From positions 1 to 21,825 of the forward strand of contig CAYLXH010000020.1 in assembly GCA_964387535.1 (NCBI GenBank): DNA of 21,825 bases, written 5' to 3'. Positions 7,945-17,869 of this stretch are shown piece after piece. This stretch comes from Butyricicoccus_A sp964387535. Lineage in GTDB: Bacteria; Bacillota; Clostridia; Oscillospirales; Butyricicoccaceae. A program made the position numbers and the translations under genes. The notes under the pieces are model-generated. The model was not told where the DNA came from, made no database searches, and saw only the letters and a list, made by a program, of their open reading frames with translations. Within the stretch, counting starts at the first letter, position 1, and each line of letters begins with the position of its first letter.

Positions 7945-8400
7945 TCATTTCTTCATCATTTCATCTGTATCCATCAAAATAGTGACCGGACCGTCATTCA
8001 GTAAGTCAACCTTCATATCAGCACCAAATTCTCCGGTTTCTGTGGGAATACCTTGTTCCCGGCAGAATTGAACAAACAATTCATATAACTGGACTGCTTG
8101 GTCACCTTTTGCCGCTCTCATAAAATTGGGACGTTTTCCCTTACGGCAGTCGCCATATAACGTAAACTGACTTACAGCCAGAATACTTCCTTCCACATCG
8201 GCTAAAGAAAGGTTCATACGATCCTGCTCATCCGAAAATACCCGCAGACCGACACATTTGTTTGCCAGATAGCGAGCCTGCTCCTCCGTATCTTCTGGAG
8301 CAATGCCGAGGAAGATCAGGAAGCCACGCTGTATTTCTCCCGTGATTGTACCGTTTACCGTCACACTGGCATGGGAAACACGCTGAATTACTGCTCTCAT
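7945..8400 (-). CDS. dtd: D-aminoacyl-tRNA deacylase
   Basis: A protein of 151 residues, full length for Dtd. It shows the N-terminal MRAVIQRVSHASVTVNG, the SQFTLYGD active-site motif, KGKRPNF, and the C-terminal DGPVTILMDT with the Gly-cisPro pair that selects D-aminoacyl (and glycyl) esters. The enzyme hydrolyses mischarged D-aminoacyl-tRNA, for example D-Tyr-tRNA, as a homodimer in the cytoplasm. ATG 8400 has GAGGGG 7 nt upstream. The longer frame from 8442 would overlap rel and adds residues foreign to the family. The gene starts 10 nt after the rel stop. Confidence 0.96.
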   Translation of the reverse strand: MRAVIQRVSHASVTVNGTITGEIQRGFLIFLGIAPEDTEEQARYLANKCVGLRVFSDEQDRMNLSLADVEGSILAVSQFTLYGDCRKGKRPNFMRAAKGDQAVQLYELFVQFCREQGIPTETGEFGADMKVDLLNDGPVTILMDTDEMMKK

Positions 8401-8410
8401 TGCACACCCC

Positions 8411-10573
8411 TCAACTGGTCTGTCGGGTGACATTGATGACACCCTTAATGGAACGCAATTTGCTGATCAGCATTTCCAATTGAGAAATACCGGTGACATC
8501 AACAACTGCATTAATGATTCCAAAGCCCTCGGAAAGCGTCTTTCCATTAAAATCTCGAACATTTACTCGATTATTGGATAGAATCATCAGAACATCACTC
8601 ATCACTCCGACACGGTCTGTCGTCGATACCTGCAGCGCTGTACTGAATCGCTCCTTTGCCTCAATTTGCGACTCATCCCAATGAACATCAATCCAGCGAT
8701 TTTGATCCTCTTCACTGCTATTTTTAAAATTGATACAATCGCGCCGATGAATCGAAACGCCGTAGCCTCGAGTAATATAGCCCACAATATCGTCGCCAGG
8801 AATCGGTGTGCAACAGCGTGCAAATTTAACCAGGCAATTGTCAATGCCTTCGACAACAACGCCAGAGTCTGTTTTCGTCGGCTTGTGGTCTGTCAGAGGT
8901 TTCTTTGCTTCCTCTGCTTTGCGCATCCGAATAACCTCGTCGCGCACTTTATTGATTACTTTTGTCAGTGTAATGCCACCATAACCAATACTGGCGTATA
9001 ATTCTTCCAATGAAGAAAAGTTAAATTTATTTAGTACATTCTGCTGAATTTCTGGCTTCTCCGCGAAATGATTGTACAGAAGATTTGCTCGCAGCTCGCG
9101 TTCCAAATCGTCTTTTCCACGTTCGATATTTTCTTCCCGGCACTCTTTTTTAAACCATTGCTTGATTTTGTTGCGGGCCTCAGAGGTTTTAATCATCTTG
9201 AGCCAGTCTCGCTTTGGACCGTGAGTTTCCTTTGAGGTGAGGATATCAACAATATCACCGTTTTGCAGACTGTAATCAATGGGGGCAATCCGTCCATTAA
9301 TTTTGCATCCGACCATGCGGTTTCCAACAGCGGAATGTATGCCATATGCAAAGTCAATGGGAGTTGCTCCTGCCGGTAAGTTTACAACGTCGCCCTTAGG
9401 AGTAAAAACAAATACTTCATCTGAAAACAAATCGACCTTGATGTTTTTAATAAAGTCCTCTGCTTCTGTATCCTGCTGTGCTTCCAATAACTGACGAATC
9501 CAAGCATAGGTCTCTTCTCCGCCATTTTTGTTAATGCCCTGTTTATACTTCCAATGTGCAGCAACACCGTACTCTGCCATCTTATGCATTTCTTCCGTTC
9601 GAATCTGTACTTCAAACGGAATACCGGATCGACCGATGACGGTGGTGTGCAACGAGCGATATCCATTTGGCTTTGGTGTGGAAATATAATCTTTAAATCG
9701 CCCCGGAATCGGCTTATACAGATCATGCACATATCCGAGTACATTATAACAATCTGCGACCGAATCTACGATTACACGCACAGCACAAATATCGTAAATC
9801 TCATCAATACTCTTGTTCTGTGAGTACATCTTCCGATAAATGCTGTATACGTGCTTGACACGACCGGAAATTGTATTTTGGATTCCACTCTCATCCAGTT
9901 TTTTGCTGAGTGTCTGTTTAATCCGCTCCAAGAATTTTTCGTGTTCACTGCTCTGACGGTTTAACCCATCAACAATTTCTTGATATCCAATCGGATCTAA
10001 GTGCTGAAGGGAAAGATCCTCCAGCTCCCACTTGACCTTCTGCATACCCAAACGATGAGCAATCGGCGCGTAGATCTCCATTGTTTCCAACGATTTTGAA
10101 CGCTGTTTACTCTCCGGCATGAATTTCATCGTACGCATATTGTGCAGACGGTCAGCCAGTTTGATCAGAATAACACGAATATCTTTCGCCATCGCAATCA
10201 GCATTTTTCGCAGATCTTCCATCTGCTCCTGCTCTTTCGAATAGCGCAGCTGTCCGAGGCGGGTAACACCGTCTACCAACTCCGCGACAGGCTTACCAAA
10301 TCGTTCTGCAATTACGTCATATCCAACGCTGGTGTCTTCAATGCAATCATGCAATAATCCTGCACAGATGGACTCTGTATCCAGCCCCATCTCAACAATA
10401 ATCTCTGCTACTGAGACCGGATGAATAATATATGGGTCACCGCTTTTGCGACGTTGCCCTTCATGTGCCGCTGCTGCGCATTCATATGCGGCCCGAATCT
10501 TTTCCACATCAGCCGATGGATTCTGTTTTTCTACCCGTTCGATTAAAAAATCGATCTTTGTCTTCATATCCAT
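8411..10573 (-). CDS. rel: Bifunctional (p)ppGpp synthetase/hydrolase
   Basis: A protein of 720 residues with the full Rel/SpoT plan. The N-terminal HD hydrolase domain has IIHPVSVAEI (H51) and HDCIEDT (75-81). The synthetase domain has RVKHVYSIYRKM, the RFKD motif typical of bifunctional Rel (E. coli RelA has ExDD) and GYRSLHTT. A TGS domain begins VFTPKGDVVNLPAGATP, a Cys-containing region reads FARCCTPIPGDDIVGYITRG, and an ACT domain closes the protein. Both catalytic centres look intact, so it should make and degrade (p)ppGpp. ATG 10573 has GGGGAG 7 nt upstream; a TTG five codons earlier is less well placed. The gene lies 24 nt after the recJ stop; in many clostridia apt lies between the two and is missing here. 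Confidence 0.97.
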   Translation of the reverse strand: MDMKTKIDFLIERVEKQNPSADVEKIRAAYECAAAAHEGQRRKSGDPYIIHPVSVAEIIVEMGLDTESICAGLLHDCIEDTSVGYDVIAERFGKPVAELVDGVTRLGQLRYSKEQEQMEDLRKMLIAMAKDIRVILIKLADRLHNMRTMKFMPESKQRSKSLETMEIYAPIAHRLGMQKVKWELEDLSLQHLDPIGYQEIVDGLNRQSSEHEKFLERIKQTLSKKLDESGIQNTISGRVKHVYSIYRKMYSQNKSIDEIYDICAVRVIVDSVADCYNVLGYVHDLYKPIPGRFKDYISTPKPNGYRSLHTTVIGRSGIPFEVQIRTEEMHKMAEYGVAAHWKYKQGINKNGGEETYAWIRQLLEAQQDTEAEDFIKNIKVDLFSDEVFVFTPKGDVVNLPAGATPIDFAYGIHSAVGNRMVGCKINGRIAPIDYSLQNGDIVDILTSKETHGPKRDWLKMIKTSEARNKIKQWFKKECREENIERGKDDLERELRANLLYNHFAEKPEIQQNVLNKFNFSSLEELYASIGYGGITLTKVINKVRDEVIRMRKAEEAKKPLTDHKPTKTDSGVVVEGIDNCLVKFARCCTPIPGDDIVGYITRGYGVSIHRRDCINFKNSSEEDQNRWIDVHWDESQIEAKERFSTALQVSTTDRVGVMSDVLMILSNNRVNVRDFNGKTLSEGFGIINAVVDVTGISQLEMLISKLRSIKGVINVTRQTS

Positions 10574-10597
10574 GGTACCACTCCCCAAGCAGCAGAC

Positions 10598-12694
10598 TCA
10601 CGTCGCCGCTGTATTGCGATTTTTCATTCGGCGCAATGTAGCAAGAACAACCGATTTTGTGATATCCGCTTTTCCTTGATACGGTAACATGCGGATATTC
10701 ACCAGTCCGTTCTTAAAATGATAGCTGAGCAGACGGCTTTCGGAAAAGACATCCAGACAGACAAATAATTTGCCAATATTGATGTCTCTTCGGCTTTCCC
10801 ACTCAATGCGCCGGGATAATGTATTATACGGCGCAGACAATTGTGAATTTTCCTGGTGTGAAATCAGATGTCGCCATACTGCCACCAAGTCGCGCCGATC
10901 CGGGTATAACCGATCCACTTCTCGCGGTGTGATCTCTTTCCCGTCAATAAACATAGAATAACTTGTTAGCAAAGCATGATCTTTTTTCAGTTCACATCCG
11001 CTCAGACGGATGTCTTTCAGCATCAATTGAATCGTACTTCTGCCACGAAAATGATTAATATCCAAGCTGAATGCAGCATCAACAACATTTCCCTGTACCA
11101 CGCTGCATCCACCACTTCCCGTGCCAAACAACATCGCGGTAAAAAAGACGCCACTTTTGCTGAGTGTCATCTTTAAATGACGATCACTGGAAATCGGCGT
11201 AATATCCTCCACAGTTAATTCATACATAGAAAAAACTGGTTCTGGATTTCCCATTCCATATGGCTCTAAGACACGAAGTCCACGAATCGCTTCCATGGAA
11301 ATGTGATCTGGACGGATGATACAATCGATATTAACAACCGGCACGGTGTCTTCTTCGCAAATATTCTGTTTTGCATAGTCACAGATACACTGTTTAAACG
11401 CGGGTAAATTTTTACGGTCAATCGTAAGACCGGCTGCAAGCGCATGGCCTCCGAATTTTTCCAGAAAACCAGCGCTGTGTTCCAGTGCTTCAAATAAATT
11501 AAAACCACGTACAGAACGGCCAGATCCTTTGCCGTGATCACCCTCAAGGGAAATAAGTACCGTCGGACAACCATACCGGTCGGAGATTCGAGAAGATACA
11601 ATCCCAATGACTCCATGATGCCATTCTTCTCCCCAGAGAACAATCATGCGATCCTCCGTCGGGTCGTACTCCTTCTGCAAAACGGCATATGCCTGATTCA
11701 ATATTGCGTTTTCTGCATTTTGACGTTCTTTGTTCTGCTGACACAGCATTGCTGCAATATCCGCTGCACGCGACAGATTTTCTGTCAGGAACAATTCTAC
11801 GGCAAGGTCAGCACACCCCATGCGTCCAGCTGCATTGATACGAGGTGCAAGGGTAAAACTGACAATACCTGCTGTCAATCGTTTTTCCTCTACTCCCGAT
11901 TCGCGCATCAACATACGTAATCCCAGATTATCTGTCTGCGCCAGATAGCAAAGTCCATTTGCCACAATAGTGCGGTTTTCTCCGCGCAAAGGCATCACGT
12001 CAGCGATGGTTCCAACGGCAACCAGATCTAGGTAATCATTCAGAATTTCTGGCAGACGATCTGGTCCAGCCAACGCACAAACCAATTTGAACGCCACACC
12101 CACACCAGCAAGTTCTTGGAAAGGATAACGACTGCCTGGACATTTGGGATTGACAACTGCGAGGGCATCTGGCAGCGTGTCAATACATTCATGATGGTCT
12201 GTTACAACGACTTTTAATCCAATTTTGCGTGCAAACGCAATCTCTTCCATCGCTGTAATACCAGAATCTACAGTAATAACTAGGGAAACCCCTTGATCCC
12301 GCAGTTTCTGTAATGCTGCGCAATTTAAGCCGTACCCTTCCGTCAGACGGTCTGGAATATAGTAGACGCAGTCCGCGTGAAGGCTGCGGAGATAACGAAT
12401 CATAACACAAGTTGACGTAATTCCGTCGACATCATAATCACCAAAAACGGCAATACGTTCCTTATTTTTCAAGGCTGCGTGAATAATCTCAACCGCTAAT
12501 TTCATATCTGGCAGCAGCATTGGATTACACAATTGGTCAAACTCCGTTGACAAAAATTGAGCTGCCTTTTTGGGTGTATCTATCCCGCGTGAGCAAAGCA
12601 CTGCTGCGGCTAAAACCGGGTATCCCCCTTCCTTTGCGAGGGTATGAACGGCATTACGATCCGGTTTTGCAATGTTCCACTTTTTTCTTCTCAT
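10598..12694 (-). CDS. recJ: Single-stranded-DNA-specific exonuclease RecJ
   Basis: A protein of 698 residues. The DHH phosphoesterase core is clear: VFGDYDVDGITS (83-94), TVDSG (141-145), VVVTDHHEC (162-170), then the PRINAAGRMG motif and the DHHA1-domain GGHALAAGL. An OB-like domain and a poorly conserved C-terminal domain follow. The enzyme degrades ssDNA 5' to 3' in recombination and mismatch/base-excision repair. ATG 12694 has GAGGAG 5 nt upstream. A promoter lies 35-64 nt ahead, making recJ the first gene of the recJ-rel-dtd-MBL-hemZ-kinase operon. The last residues (KNRNTAAT) run up to the rel ribosome binding site. Confidence 0.96.
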   Translation of the reverse strand: MRRKKWNIAKPDRNAVHTLAKEGGYPVLAAAVLCSRGIDTPKKAAQFLSTEFDQLCNPMLLPDMKLAVEIIHAALKNKERIAVFGDYDVDGITSTCVMIRYLRSLHADCVYYIPDRLTEGYGLNCAALQKLRDQGVSLVITVDSGITAMEEIAFARKIGLKVVVTDHHECIDTLPDALAVVNPKCPGSRYPFQELAGVGVAFKLVCALAGPDRLPEILNDYLDLVAVGTIADVMPLRGENRTIVANGLCYLAQTDNLGLRMLMRESGVEEKRLTAGIVSFTLAPRINAAGRMGCADLAVELFLTENLSRAADIAAMLCQQNKERQNAENAILNQAYAVLQKEYDPTEDRMIVLWGEEWHHGVIGIVSSRISDRYGCPTVLISLEGDHGKGSGRSVRGFNLFEALEHSAGFLEKFGGHALAAGLTIDRKNLPAFKQCICDYAKQNICEEDTVPVVNIDCIIRPDHISMEAIRGLRVLEPYGMGNPEPVFSMYELTVEDITPISSDRHLKMTLSKSGVFFTAMLFGTGSGGCSVVQGNVVDAAFSLDINHFRGRSTIQLMLKDIRLSGCELKKDHALLTSYSMFIDGKEITPREVDRLYPDRRDLVAVWRHLISHQENSQLSAPYNTLSRRIEWESRRDINIGKLFVCLDVFSESRLLSYHFKNGLVNIRMLPYQGKADITKSVVLATLRRMKNRNTAAT

Positions 12695-12728
12695 TGCTAC
12701 TCCTCGATTATATTTTTATTCACTACAT

Positions 12729-12758
12729 ATTATACAACAAAATAACGACACCTGTAAA
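12729..12758 (-). promoter_or_regulatory. Sigma-A-type promoter of the recJ operon
   Basis: On the minus strand: -35 TTTACA (12753-12758), an 18-nt spacer, and -10 TATAAT (12729-12734, perfect consensus). A start site near 12722 would give a leader of roughly 28 nt to the recJ ATG. It is the only clear promoter in this 299-base gap. Confidence 0.7.
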
Positions 12759-12933
12759 TATCTTTATTACGCAATTATCTGCAGATTTCATAACTTTTTT
12801 GATAGATTAAAGGTGGAAGAAGTACTTTTCCCAAGTTTCGCTCCTGTCAAAATAGACAAATAATATTGTACGACAATCCTCTCTTTTCTAGGACTTTTTC
12901 ATGCACATCAGTTGCCTCTCTTCGATGTAAAAT
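12759..12933. other. Intergenic region between uvrA terminator and recJ promoter
   Basis: About 175 AT-rich bases. I see no gene or RNA family that I recognise. The only structure is a small dyad ATTGT-ACG-ACAAT at 12865-12877. Confidence 0.4.
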
Positions 12934-12967
12934 AACTGTCTGCACGCTTGATTCACGGCAGACAGTT
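12929..12967 (-). terminator. Rho-independent terminator after uvrA
   Basis: Minus-strand stem AACTGTCTGC / GCAGACAGTT (10 bp, arms 12958-12967 and 12934-12943) with a 14-nt loop, followed by ATTTTA. It starts 27 nt downstream of the uvrA stop. Confidence 0.75.
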
Positions 12968-12993
12968 GTTCCTGGTTTGCAGTTTTATTACTA

Positions 12994-15813
12994 TTATTTC
13001 AAATATTTGGCCAAATATTGACCAGTATAGGACCCTTTACACTGTACAATTTCTTCTGGAGTCCCTGTACAGACAATATGCCCTCCATCCTCTCCGCCTT
13101 CTGGACCCAGATCAATGATATGATCAGCAATTTTGATTACATCCAGATTGTGCTCAATAACCACAACGGAATTTCCGTTTTCCACAAGCTTCTGGAGAAC
13201 CTGAGTCAGTTTATGCACATCAGCAATATGGAGACCGGTTGTTGGTTCATCTACAATATACCTTGTTTTCCCGGTTGCCCGTTTCGACAGTTCTGTGGCC
13301 AGTTTGATCCGTTGAGACTCTCCACCCGACAGCGTTGTCGAGGATTGTCCCAATTTGACATAGCCCAGTCCGACTTCCTGTAATGTGATAATCTTACGGG
13401 AAATCTGTGGAAGATTCTCAAAGAAAATAACCGCCTCATCTACAGTCATGTCCAAAACTTCGCTGATATTTTTCCCCTTATATCGTACTTCCAGGGTTTC
13501 TCGGTTGTAGCGTGTTCCACCGCAGACTTCACAAGGAACATAAATATCCGGCAAAAAGCTCATCTCAATTTTCTTTAAGCCATCTCCCTGACAAGCCTCA
13601 CAGCGTCCTCCCTTTACATTAAATGAAAAACGTCCGGGACCATAGGCACGCATTTTTGCATCCTGCGTAGAAGCATATAGACTGCGAATCTGATTAAATA
13701 CGCCAGTATATGTCGCAGGATTGGAACGAGGAGTCCGTCCAATCGGAGACTGATCAATACAAATCACTTTATCCAGATATTCCATACCAGATACTTCTTC
13801 AAAAGCTCCCGGTCTTGTCTTGGCACGGTTCAAATCACCAGCCAGTTTTTTATACAAAATCTGATTGACAAAAGAGGATTTTCCACTTCCGGAAACACCA
13901 GTTACACAGGTCATTACGCCAAGCGGAATACGGAATGTCTCGTTTTTTAAATTGTTTTCCCGGCAGCCAGTAAAAGTCAAATATGCTCCATTCCCGGTCC
14001 TCCGTTCCTTTGGAACTTCAATATAGCGTCTTCCACTCAAATATTGACCGGTAATGGACTCTTCATTTTTTAAAAGATCATCAATTGTTCCTTCAAAGAC
14101 AATCTTCCCTCCATTTACACCCGCTCCCGGGCCAACATCAATGATGTGATCTGCGGCGTACATAGTATCTTCATCGTGTTCCACGACAATCAATGTGTTG
14201 CCCATGTCGCGCAAATTTTTCAGCGTCGCCAGAAGCTTATCATTGTCACGTTGATGAAGTCCGATCGAGGGCTCATCCAGAATATACAATACTCCCATAA
14301 GGGAGGAACCAATTTGAGTTGCCAAACGGATACGCTGGCTTTCCCCACCAGAAAGTGTTCCAGAAGATCGCGCCAGAGTTAAATAATTGAGTCCAACACT
14401 GTTTAAAAAGCCGAGTCGATTTTCTATCTCTTTTAAAATGCGTTCTGCAATACGCATTTCCTGGTGAGTTAACTGTAAATTCTGAATAAAGCGCAATTCA
14501 TCTGATACAGATTGTTCACAAAACTCCATAATATTCAGACCGCCAACTGAAACAGCAAGCAGTTCCGGACGCAAACGGCGTCCCTTGCAGACTGGACACG
14601 GCACCTCACTCATACTCTCTTCAATATCAGAGCGCACATAGTCAGAAGAAGTTTCTTCATGACGACGCTGAAGGTTTGAAATCACTCCTTCAAATGCTTG
14701 CTCCATTTTTCCGCCCGAATAGCGGGAAACTCGCAATACCAATTTTTCTGTGCCTGTTCCATAGAGCAGCGCATGAACGGCATCTTCGCTCATTGCCTCA
14801 ATCGGTGTATCCAAATCAAAGTGAAATTTTTCACCCAGTGCGTCATAATACATACGTGCGATAGAGCCGCTCTCACAATTTGACCAGCCACTCGCCTGAA
14901 TCGCTCCCTGACGAAGTGACAGCTTTGGATTTGGAATAATTTGCTGCGGATCAATCTGCATTTGTATGCCCAATCCAGCACAGGCCGGACATGCCCCATA
15001 TGGATTGTTGAATGAAAACATACGCGGAGTCATTTCCTCCAGGGATACGCCGCAATCATCGCAAGCATAATTCTGCGAAAATGCCATGTCACCTTCGCCA
15101 ACAATATTGGCAATCAACAACCCTCCGGACAAAGCACATGATGTTTCCACTGATTCTGTCAAACGGCTGCGAATCTCTTGCTTGACCATGACGCGGTCGA
15201 CAATGATCTCAATATTGTGTTTTTTATTCTTATCCAACTTGATGTCTTCAGAAAGATCATACTGAATTCCATCGACGCGAACACGAACATAACCACTTTT
15301 CTTTGCACTCTGCAGCACTTTACTATGTTCCCCTTTTTTCTGGCGAATGACCGGGGCCAAAATTTGTAGCTTTGTTCGTTCCGGAAGAGCTAAAAGTTGG
15401 TCAACAATCTGATCCACTGTCTGCTGACGGATTTCTTTCCCGCACTTCGGACAGTGGGGAATTCCAATTCGCGACCATAACAAGCGAAGATAATCATAGA
15501 TTTCCGTTACGGTTCCCACTGTGGAACGAGGATTTTTACTGGTAGTTTTTTGGTCAATGGAAATCGCTGGTGACAAGCCATCAATATAATCCACATCGGG
15601 CTTATCCATTTGTCCCAAAAATTGTCGGGCATAGGATGACAAAGATTCTACATAGCGCCGTTGTCCTTCTGCATAAATCGTATCAAACGCTAAAGAGGAC
15701 TTTCCACTGCCCGACAATCCGGTCAGAACCACAAGCTTGTCACGCGGAATCCACACCTCAACATTTTTCAGATTGTGCTCTCTGGCACCTTTAACATGAA
15801 TATAATCCTGCAT
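12994..15813 (-). CDS. uvrA: Excinuclease ABC subunit A
   Basis: A full-length UvrA of 939 residues. It carries two ABC ATPase modules: Walker A GLSGSGKSS (32-40) and a second GVSGSGKSS near residue 640. Signature motifs are TLSGGESQRIRLATQIG and TLSGGESQRIKLATELS; Walker B motifs are YILDEPSIGLH and YIVDEPTTGLH. Zinc-binding Cys pairs are CPKCGKE, CDDC/CPAC, CPVC and CEAC/CEVC. UvrA dimers find bulky DNA damage and load UvrB. ATG 15813 has GGTGAG about 8 nt upstream and lies 15 nt after the uvrB stop, so uvrB-uvrA is one transcription unit ending at the hairpin 12929-12967. Confidence 0.98.
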   Translation of the reverse strand: MQDYIHVKGAREHNLKNVEVWIPRDKLVVLTGLSGSGKSSLAFDTIYAEGQRRYVESLSSYARQFLGQMDKPDVDYIDGLSPAISIDQKTTSKNPRSTVGTVTEIYDYLRLLWSRIGIPHCPKCGKEIRQQTVDQIVDQLLALPERTKLQILAPVIRQKKGEHSKVLQSAKKSGYVRVRVDGIQYDLSEDIKLDKNKKHNIEIIVDRVMVKQEIRSRLTESVETSCALSGGLLIANIVGEGDMAFSQNYACDDCGVSLEEMTPRMFSFNNPYGACPACAGLGIQMQIDPQQIIPNPKLSLRQGAIQASGWSNCESGSIARMYYDALGEKFHFDLDTPIEAMSEDAVHALLYGTGTEKLVLRVSRYSGGKMEQAFEGVISNLQRRHEETSSDYVRSDIEESMSEVPCPVCKGRRLRPELLAVSVGGLNIMEFCEQSVSDELRFIQNLQLTHQEMRIAERILKEIENRLGFLNSVGLNYLTLARSSGTLSGGESQRIRLATQIGSSLMGVLYILDEPSIGLHQRDNDKLLATLKNLRDMGNTLIVVEHDEDTMYAADHIIDVGPGAGVNGGKIVFEGTIDDLLKNEESITGQYLSGRRYIEVPKERRTGNGAYLTFTGCRENNLKNETFRIPLGVMTCVTGVSGSGKSSFVNQILYKKLAGDLNRAKTRPGAFEEVSGMEYLDKVICIDQSPIGRTPRSNPATYTGVFNQIRSLYASTQDAKMRAYGPGRFSFNVKGGRCEACQGDGLKKIEMSFLPDIYVPCEVCGGTRYNRETLEVRYKGKNISEVLDMTVDEAVIFFENLPQISRKIITLQEVGLGYVKLGQSSTTLSGGESQRIKLATELSKRATGKTRYIVDEPTTGLHIADVHKLTQVLQKLVENGNSVVVIEHNLDVIKIADHIIDLGPEGGEDGGHIVCTGTPEEIVQCKGSYTGQYLAKYLK

Positions 15814-15828
15814 TACACTCTCACCAAA

Positions 15829-17793
15829 TCAATCATTCTGCTTTTCCAATTCCCGAATTTGATCACGCAGATCCGCCGCGAGTTCGAATTCCAGCATCTT
15901 TGCTGCCTCACGCATTTGCCGGGTCAGTATTTTAATTCTTCCCTCTCGTTCTGCACGGCTCAGCTTCTTTTGATTCATCGCGACACCCACACCGGGTGTT
16001 GCTGAGATTTCAATCACATCATGAACCTGTTTCACAATGGTTTTGGGCGTGATCCCATGCTCATGATTATAGGCGAGCTGAATGGCACGGCGGCGCTTTG
16101 TCTCTTTTATTGCACGGTCCATGGATGGAGTCACAGTATCGGCATACATAATCACCTGTCCTGACGCATTTCGAGCAGCCCGTCCGATCGTTTGAACAAG
16201 CGATGTCTCTGAACGAAGGAATCCTTCCTTGTCGGCATCAAGAATGGCCACTAAGGAAACTTCTGGCAAATCAAGCCCCTCACGCAGCAGGTTAATTCCA
16301 ACCAGCACATCGAAAACACCCAGACGAAGATCCCGCAGCAATTCCATTCGCTCGATCGTTTTGACATCATGATGCATATAGCGCACCTTGATATCCACAC
16401 CTTCCAAATAGCTCGTCAAATCTTCCGCCATCTTTTTGGTCAGCGTTGTGACCAAAACTCGTTCTTTTCGTGCCGTCCGAATATTGATCTCGCCAATCAG
16501 GTCGTCAATCTGTCCCTCCACCGGTCGAACGAAAACCTCGGGATCTACTAACCCTGTCGGACGAATAACCTGCTCCACAACCTGTCCCGCCCGGCTGCGC
16601 TCATACTCTGCCGGAGTCGCACTGATATAAATTGCCTGATGAATTCGTTCCTGAAACTCTTCAAAATTCAAAGGACGGTTATCATATGCAGAAGGAAGTC
16701 GAAATCCATTGTCAATCAAGCTCTTCTTTCGCGCTGCATCGCCATGATACATGGCACGGACCTGCGGAAGTGTGACATGGGATTCGTCAACCATCAATAA
16801 AAAATCATCCGGGAAGTAGTCCAGCAGCGTAAACGGTGCAGATCCGGCTTCTCTTCCGGACATAACACGAGAATAGTTTTCAATTCCGCTGCAAAATCCA
16901 ATTTCCTCGAGCATTTCCATATCAAAATTGGTTCGCTGTGCAATGCGCTGTGCTTCAATCAATTTGTCATGCTCTTCAAACCACGAAACACGCTCCTCCA
17001 TCTCAGAGCGAATTTCTTGAATTGCAATCTCCAGCTTATCCTTGGGAGTGACATAATGGGAGGCTGGATAGATAGCAACATGCTGTACATCGCAATTTCT
17101 CTCTCCCGTCAGCGGATTAATTTCACTGATGCGATCAATTTCATCACCGAAAAACTCAACCCGAATGGCATAAGAATCAGTATACACTGGCCAAATTTCG
17201 ATCGTATCACCGCGGACACGAAAACGATTTCGTTCAAATGCAATGTCATTCCGTTCATACTGAATCTCAATTAACTTTTTCATCAGTTCATCGCGATCCC
17301 GTTCCATTCCCGGGCGGAGCGACAACACCATGTTCTTATAATCAATCGGATTGCCCAACGAATAAATGCAGGACACGGAAGCAACGATAATCACATCACG
17401 CCGCTCAAACAGAGCAGAAGTTGCCGAATGGCGCAGCCGTTCAATCTCATCATTAATAGCAGAATCCTTTTCAATGTAGGTATCCGTTGAAGCGATATAA
17501 GCTTCCGGCTGATAATAATCATAGTAGGACACAAAGTATTCCACTGAATTATCCGGAAAAAACTCACGAAATTCACTACAAAGCTGGGCCGCCAGAGTTT
17601 TGTTATGGGCCAGAACCAGTGTCGGACGGTTAACCTGAGCAATCACATTGGCCATCGTAAATGTTTTTCCTGAACCGGTAACTCCCAGCAAAACCTGCTC
17701 ATCCAATCCCAACTTCAATCCATCGACCAGTTTCTGTATCGCCTGTGGCTGGTCACCTGTTGGCTGATACGGCGCTTTGAGTTGAAAATCCAT
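15829..17793 (-). CDS. uvrB: Excinuclease ABC subunit B
   Basis: A UvrB of 654 residues. It has Walker A GVTGSGKT (37-44), the damage-clamping beta-hairpin YDYYQPEAYI (91-100), Walker B VDESHVTLPQ, helicase motifs (YISATPAEYE, RIGRAAR-like QTIGRAARN) and the C-terminal UVR motif EFELAADLRDQIRELEK that contacts UvrC. It verifies lesions delivered by UvrA and recruits UvrC. ATG 17793 has a near-perfect GGAGGTAA 6 nt upstream. The promoter and a LexA-like box directly ahead suggest SOS control, as for uvrBA in Bacillus. Confidence 0.98.
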   Translation of the reverse strand: MDFQLKAPYQPTGDQPQAIQKLVDGLKLGLDEQVLLGVTGSGKTFTMANVIAQVNRPTLVLAHNKTLAAQLCSEFREFFPDNSVEYFVSYYDYYQPEAYIASTDTYIEKDSAINDEIERLRHSATSALFERRDVIIVASVSCIYSLGNPIDYKNMVLSLRPGMERDRDELMKKLIEIQYERNDIAFERNRFRVRGDTIEIWPVYTDSYAIRVEFFGDEIDRISEINPLTGERNCDVQHVAIYPASHYVTPKDKLEIAIQEIRSEMEERVSWFEEHDKLIEAQRIAQRTNFDMEMLEEIGFCSGIENYSRVMSGREAGSAPFTLLDYFPDDFLLMVDESHVTLPQVRAMYHGDAARKKSLIDNGFRLPSAYDNRPLNFEEFQERIHQAIYISATPAEYERSRAGQVVEQVIRPTGLVDPEVFVRPVEGQIDDLIGEINIRTARKERVLVTTLTKKMAEDLTSYLEGVDIKVRYMHHDVKTIERMELLRDLRLGVFDVLVGINLLREGLDLPEVSLVAILDADKEGFLRSETSLVQTIGRAARNASGQVIMYADTVTPSMDRAIKETKRRRAIQLAYNHEHGITPKTIVKQVHDVIEISATPGVGVAMNQKKLSRAEREGRIKILTRQMREAAKMLEFELAADLRDQIRELEKQND

Positions 17794-17832
17794 AAACGAT
17801 TACCTCCATATGCCATTCCATTCTACGGATTG

Positions 17833-17861
17833 ATTATAGCACTCTTGAAGTTGATCCGCAA
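17833..17861 (-). promoter_or_regulatory. Promoter of uvrBA
   Basis: Minus strand: -35 TTGCGG (17856-17861), a 17-nt spacer, and extended -10 TGC-TATAAT with the hexamer at 17833-17838. It lies in the 91-base gap ahead of uvrB; the leader would be about 33 nt. Confidence 0.7.
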
Positions 17862-17869
17862 GAGAAAAC

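Noticed and set aside
8401..8442. Longer Dtd starting inside rel
   Set aside because: Dtd proteins begin MRAVIQRV; that ATG at 8400 has a good ribosome binding site.
12865..12877. ATTGT-ACG-ACAAT as a binding site of a known redox regulator
   Set aside because: It does not match the Rex (TTGTGA-N6-TCACAA) or FNR consensus, so no regulator is assigned.
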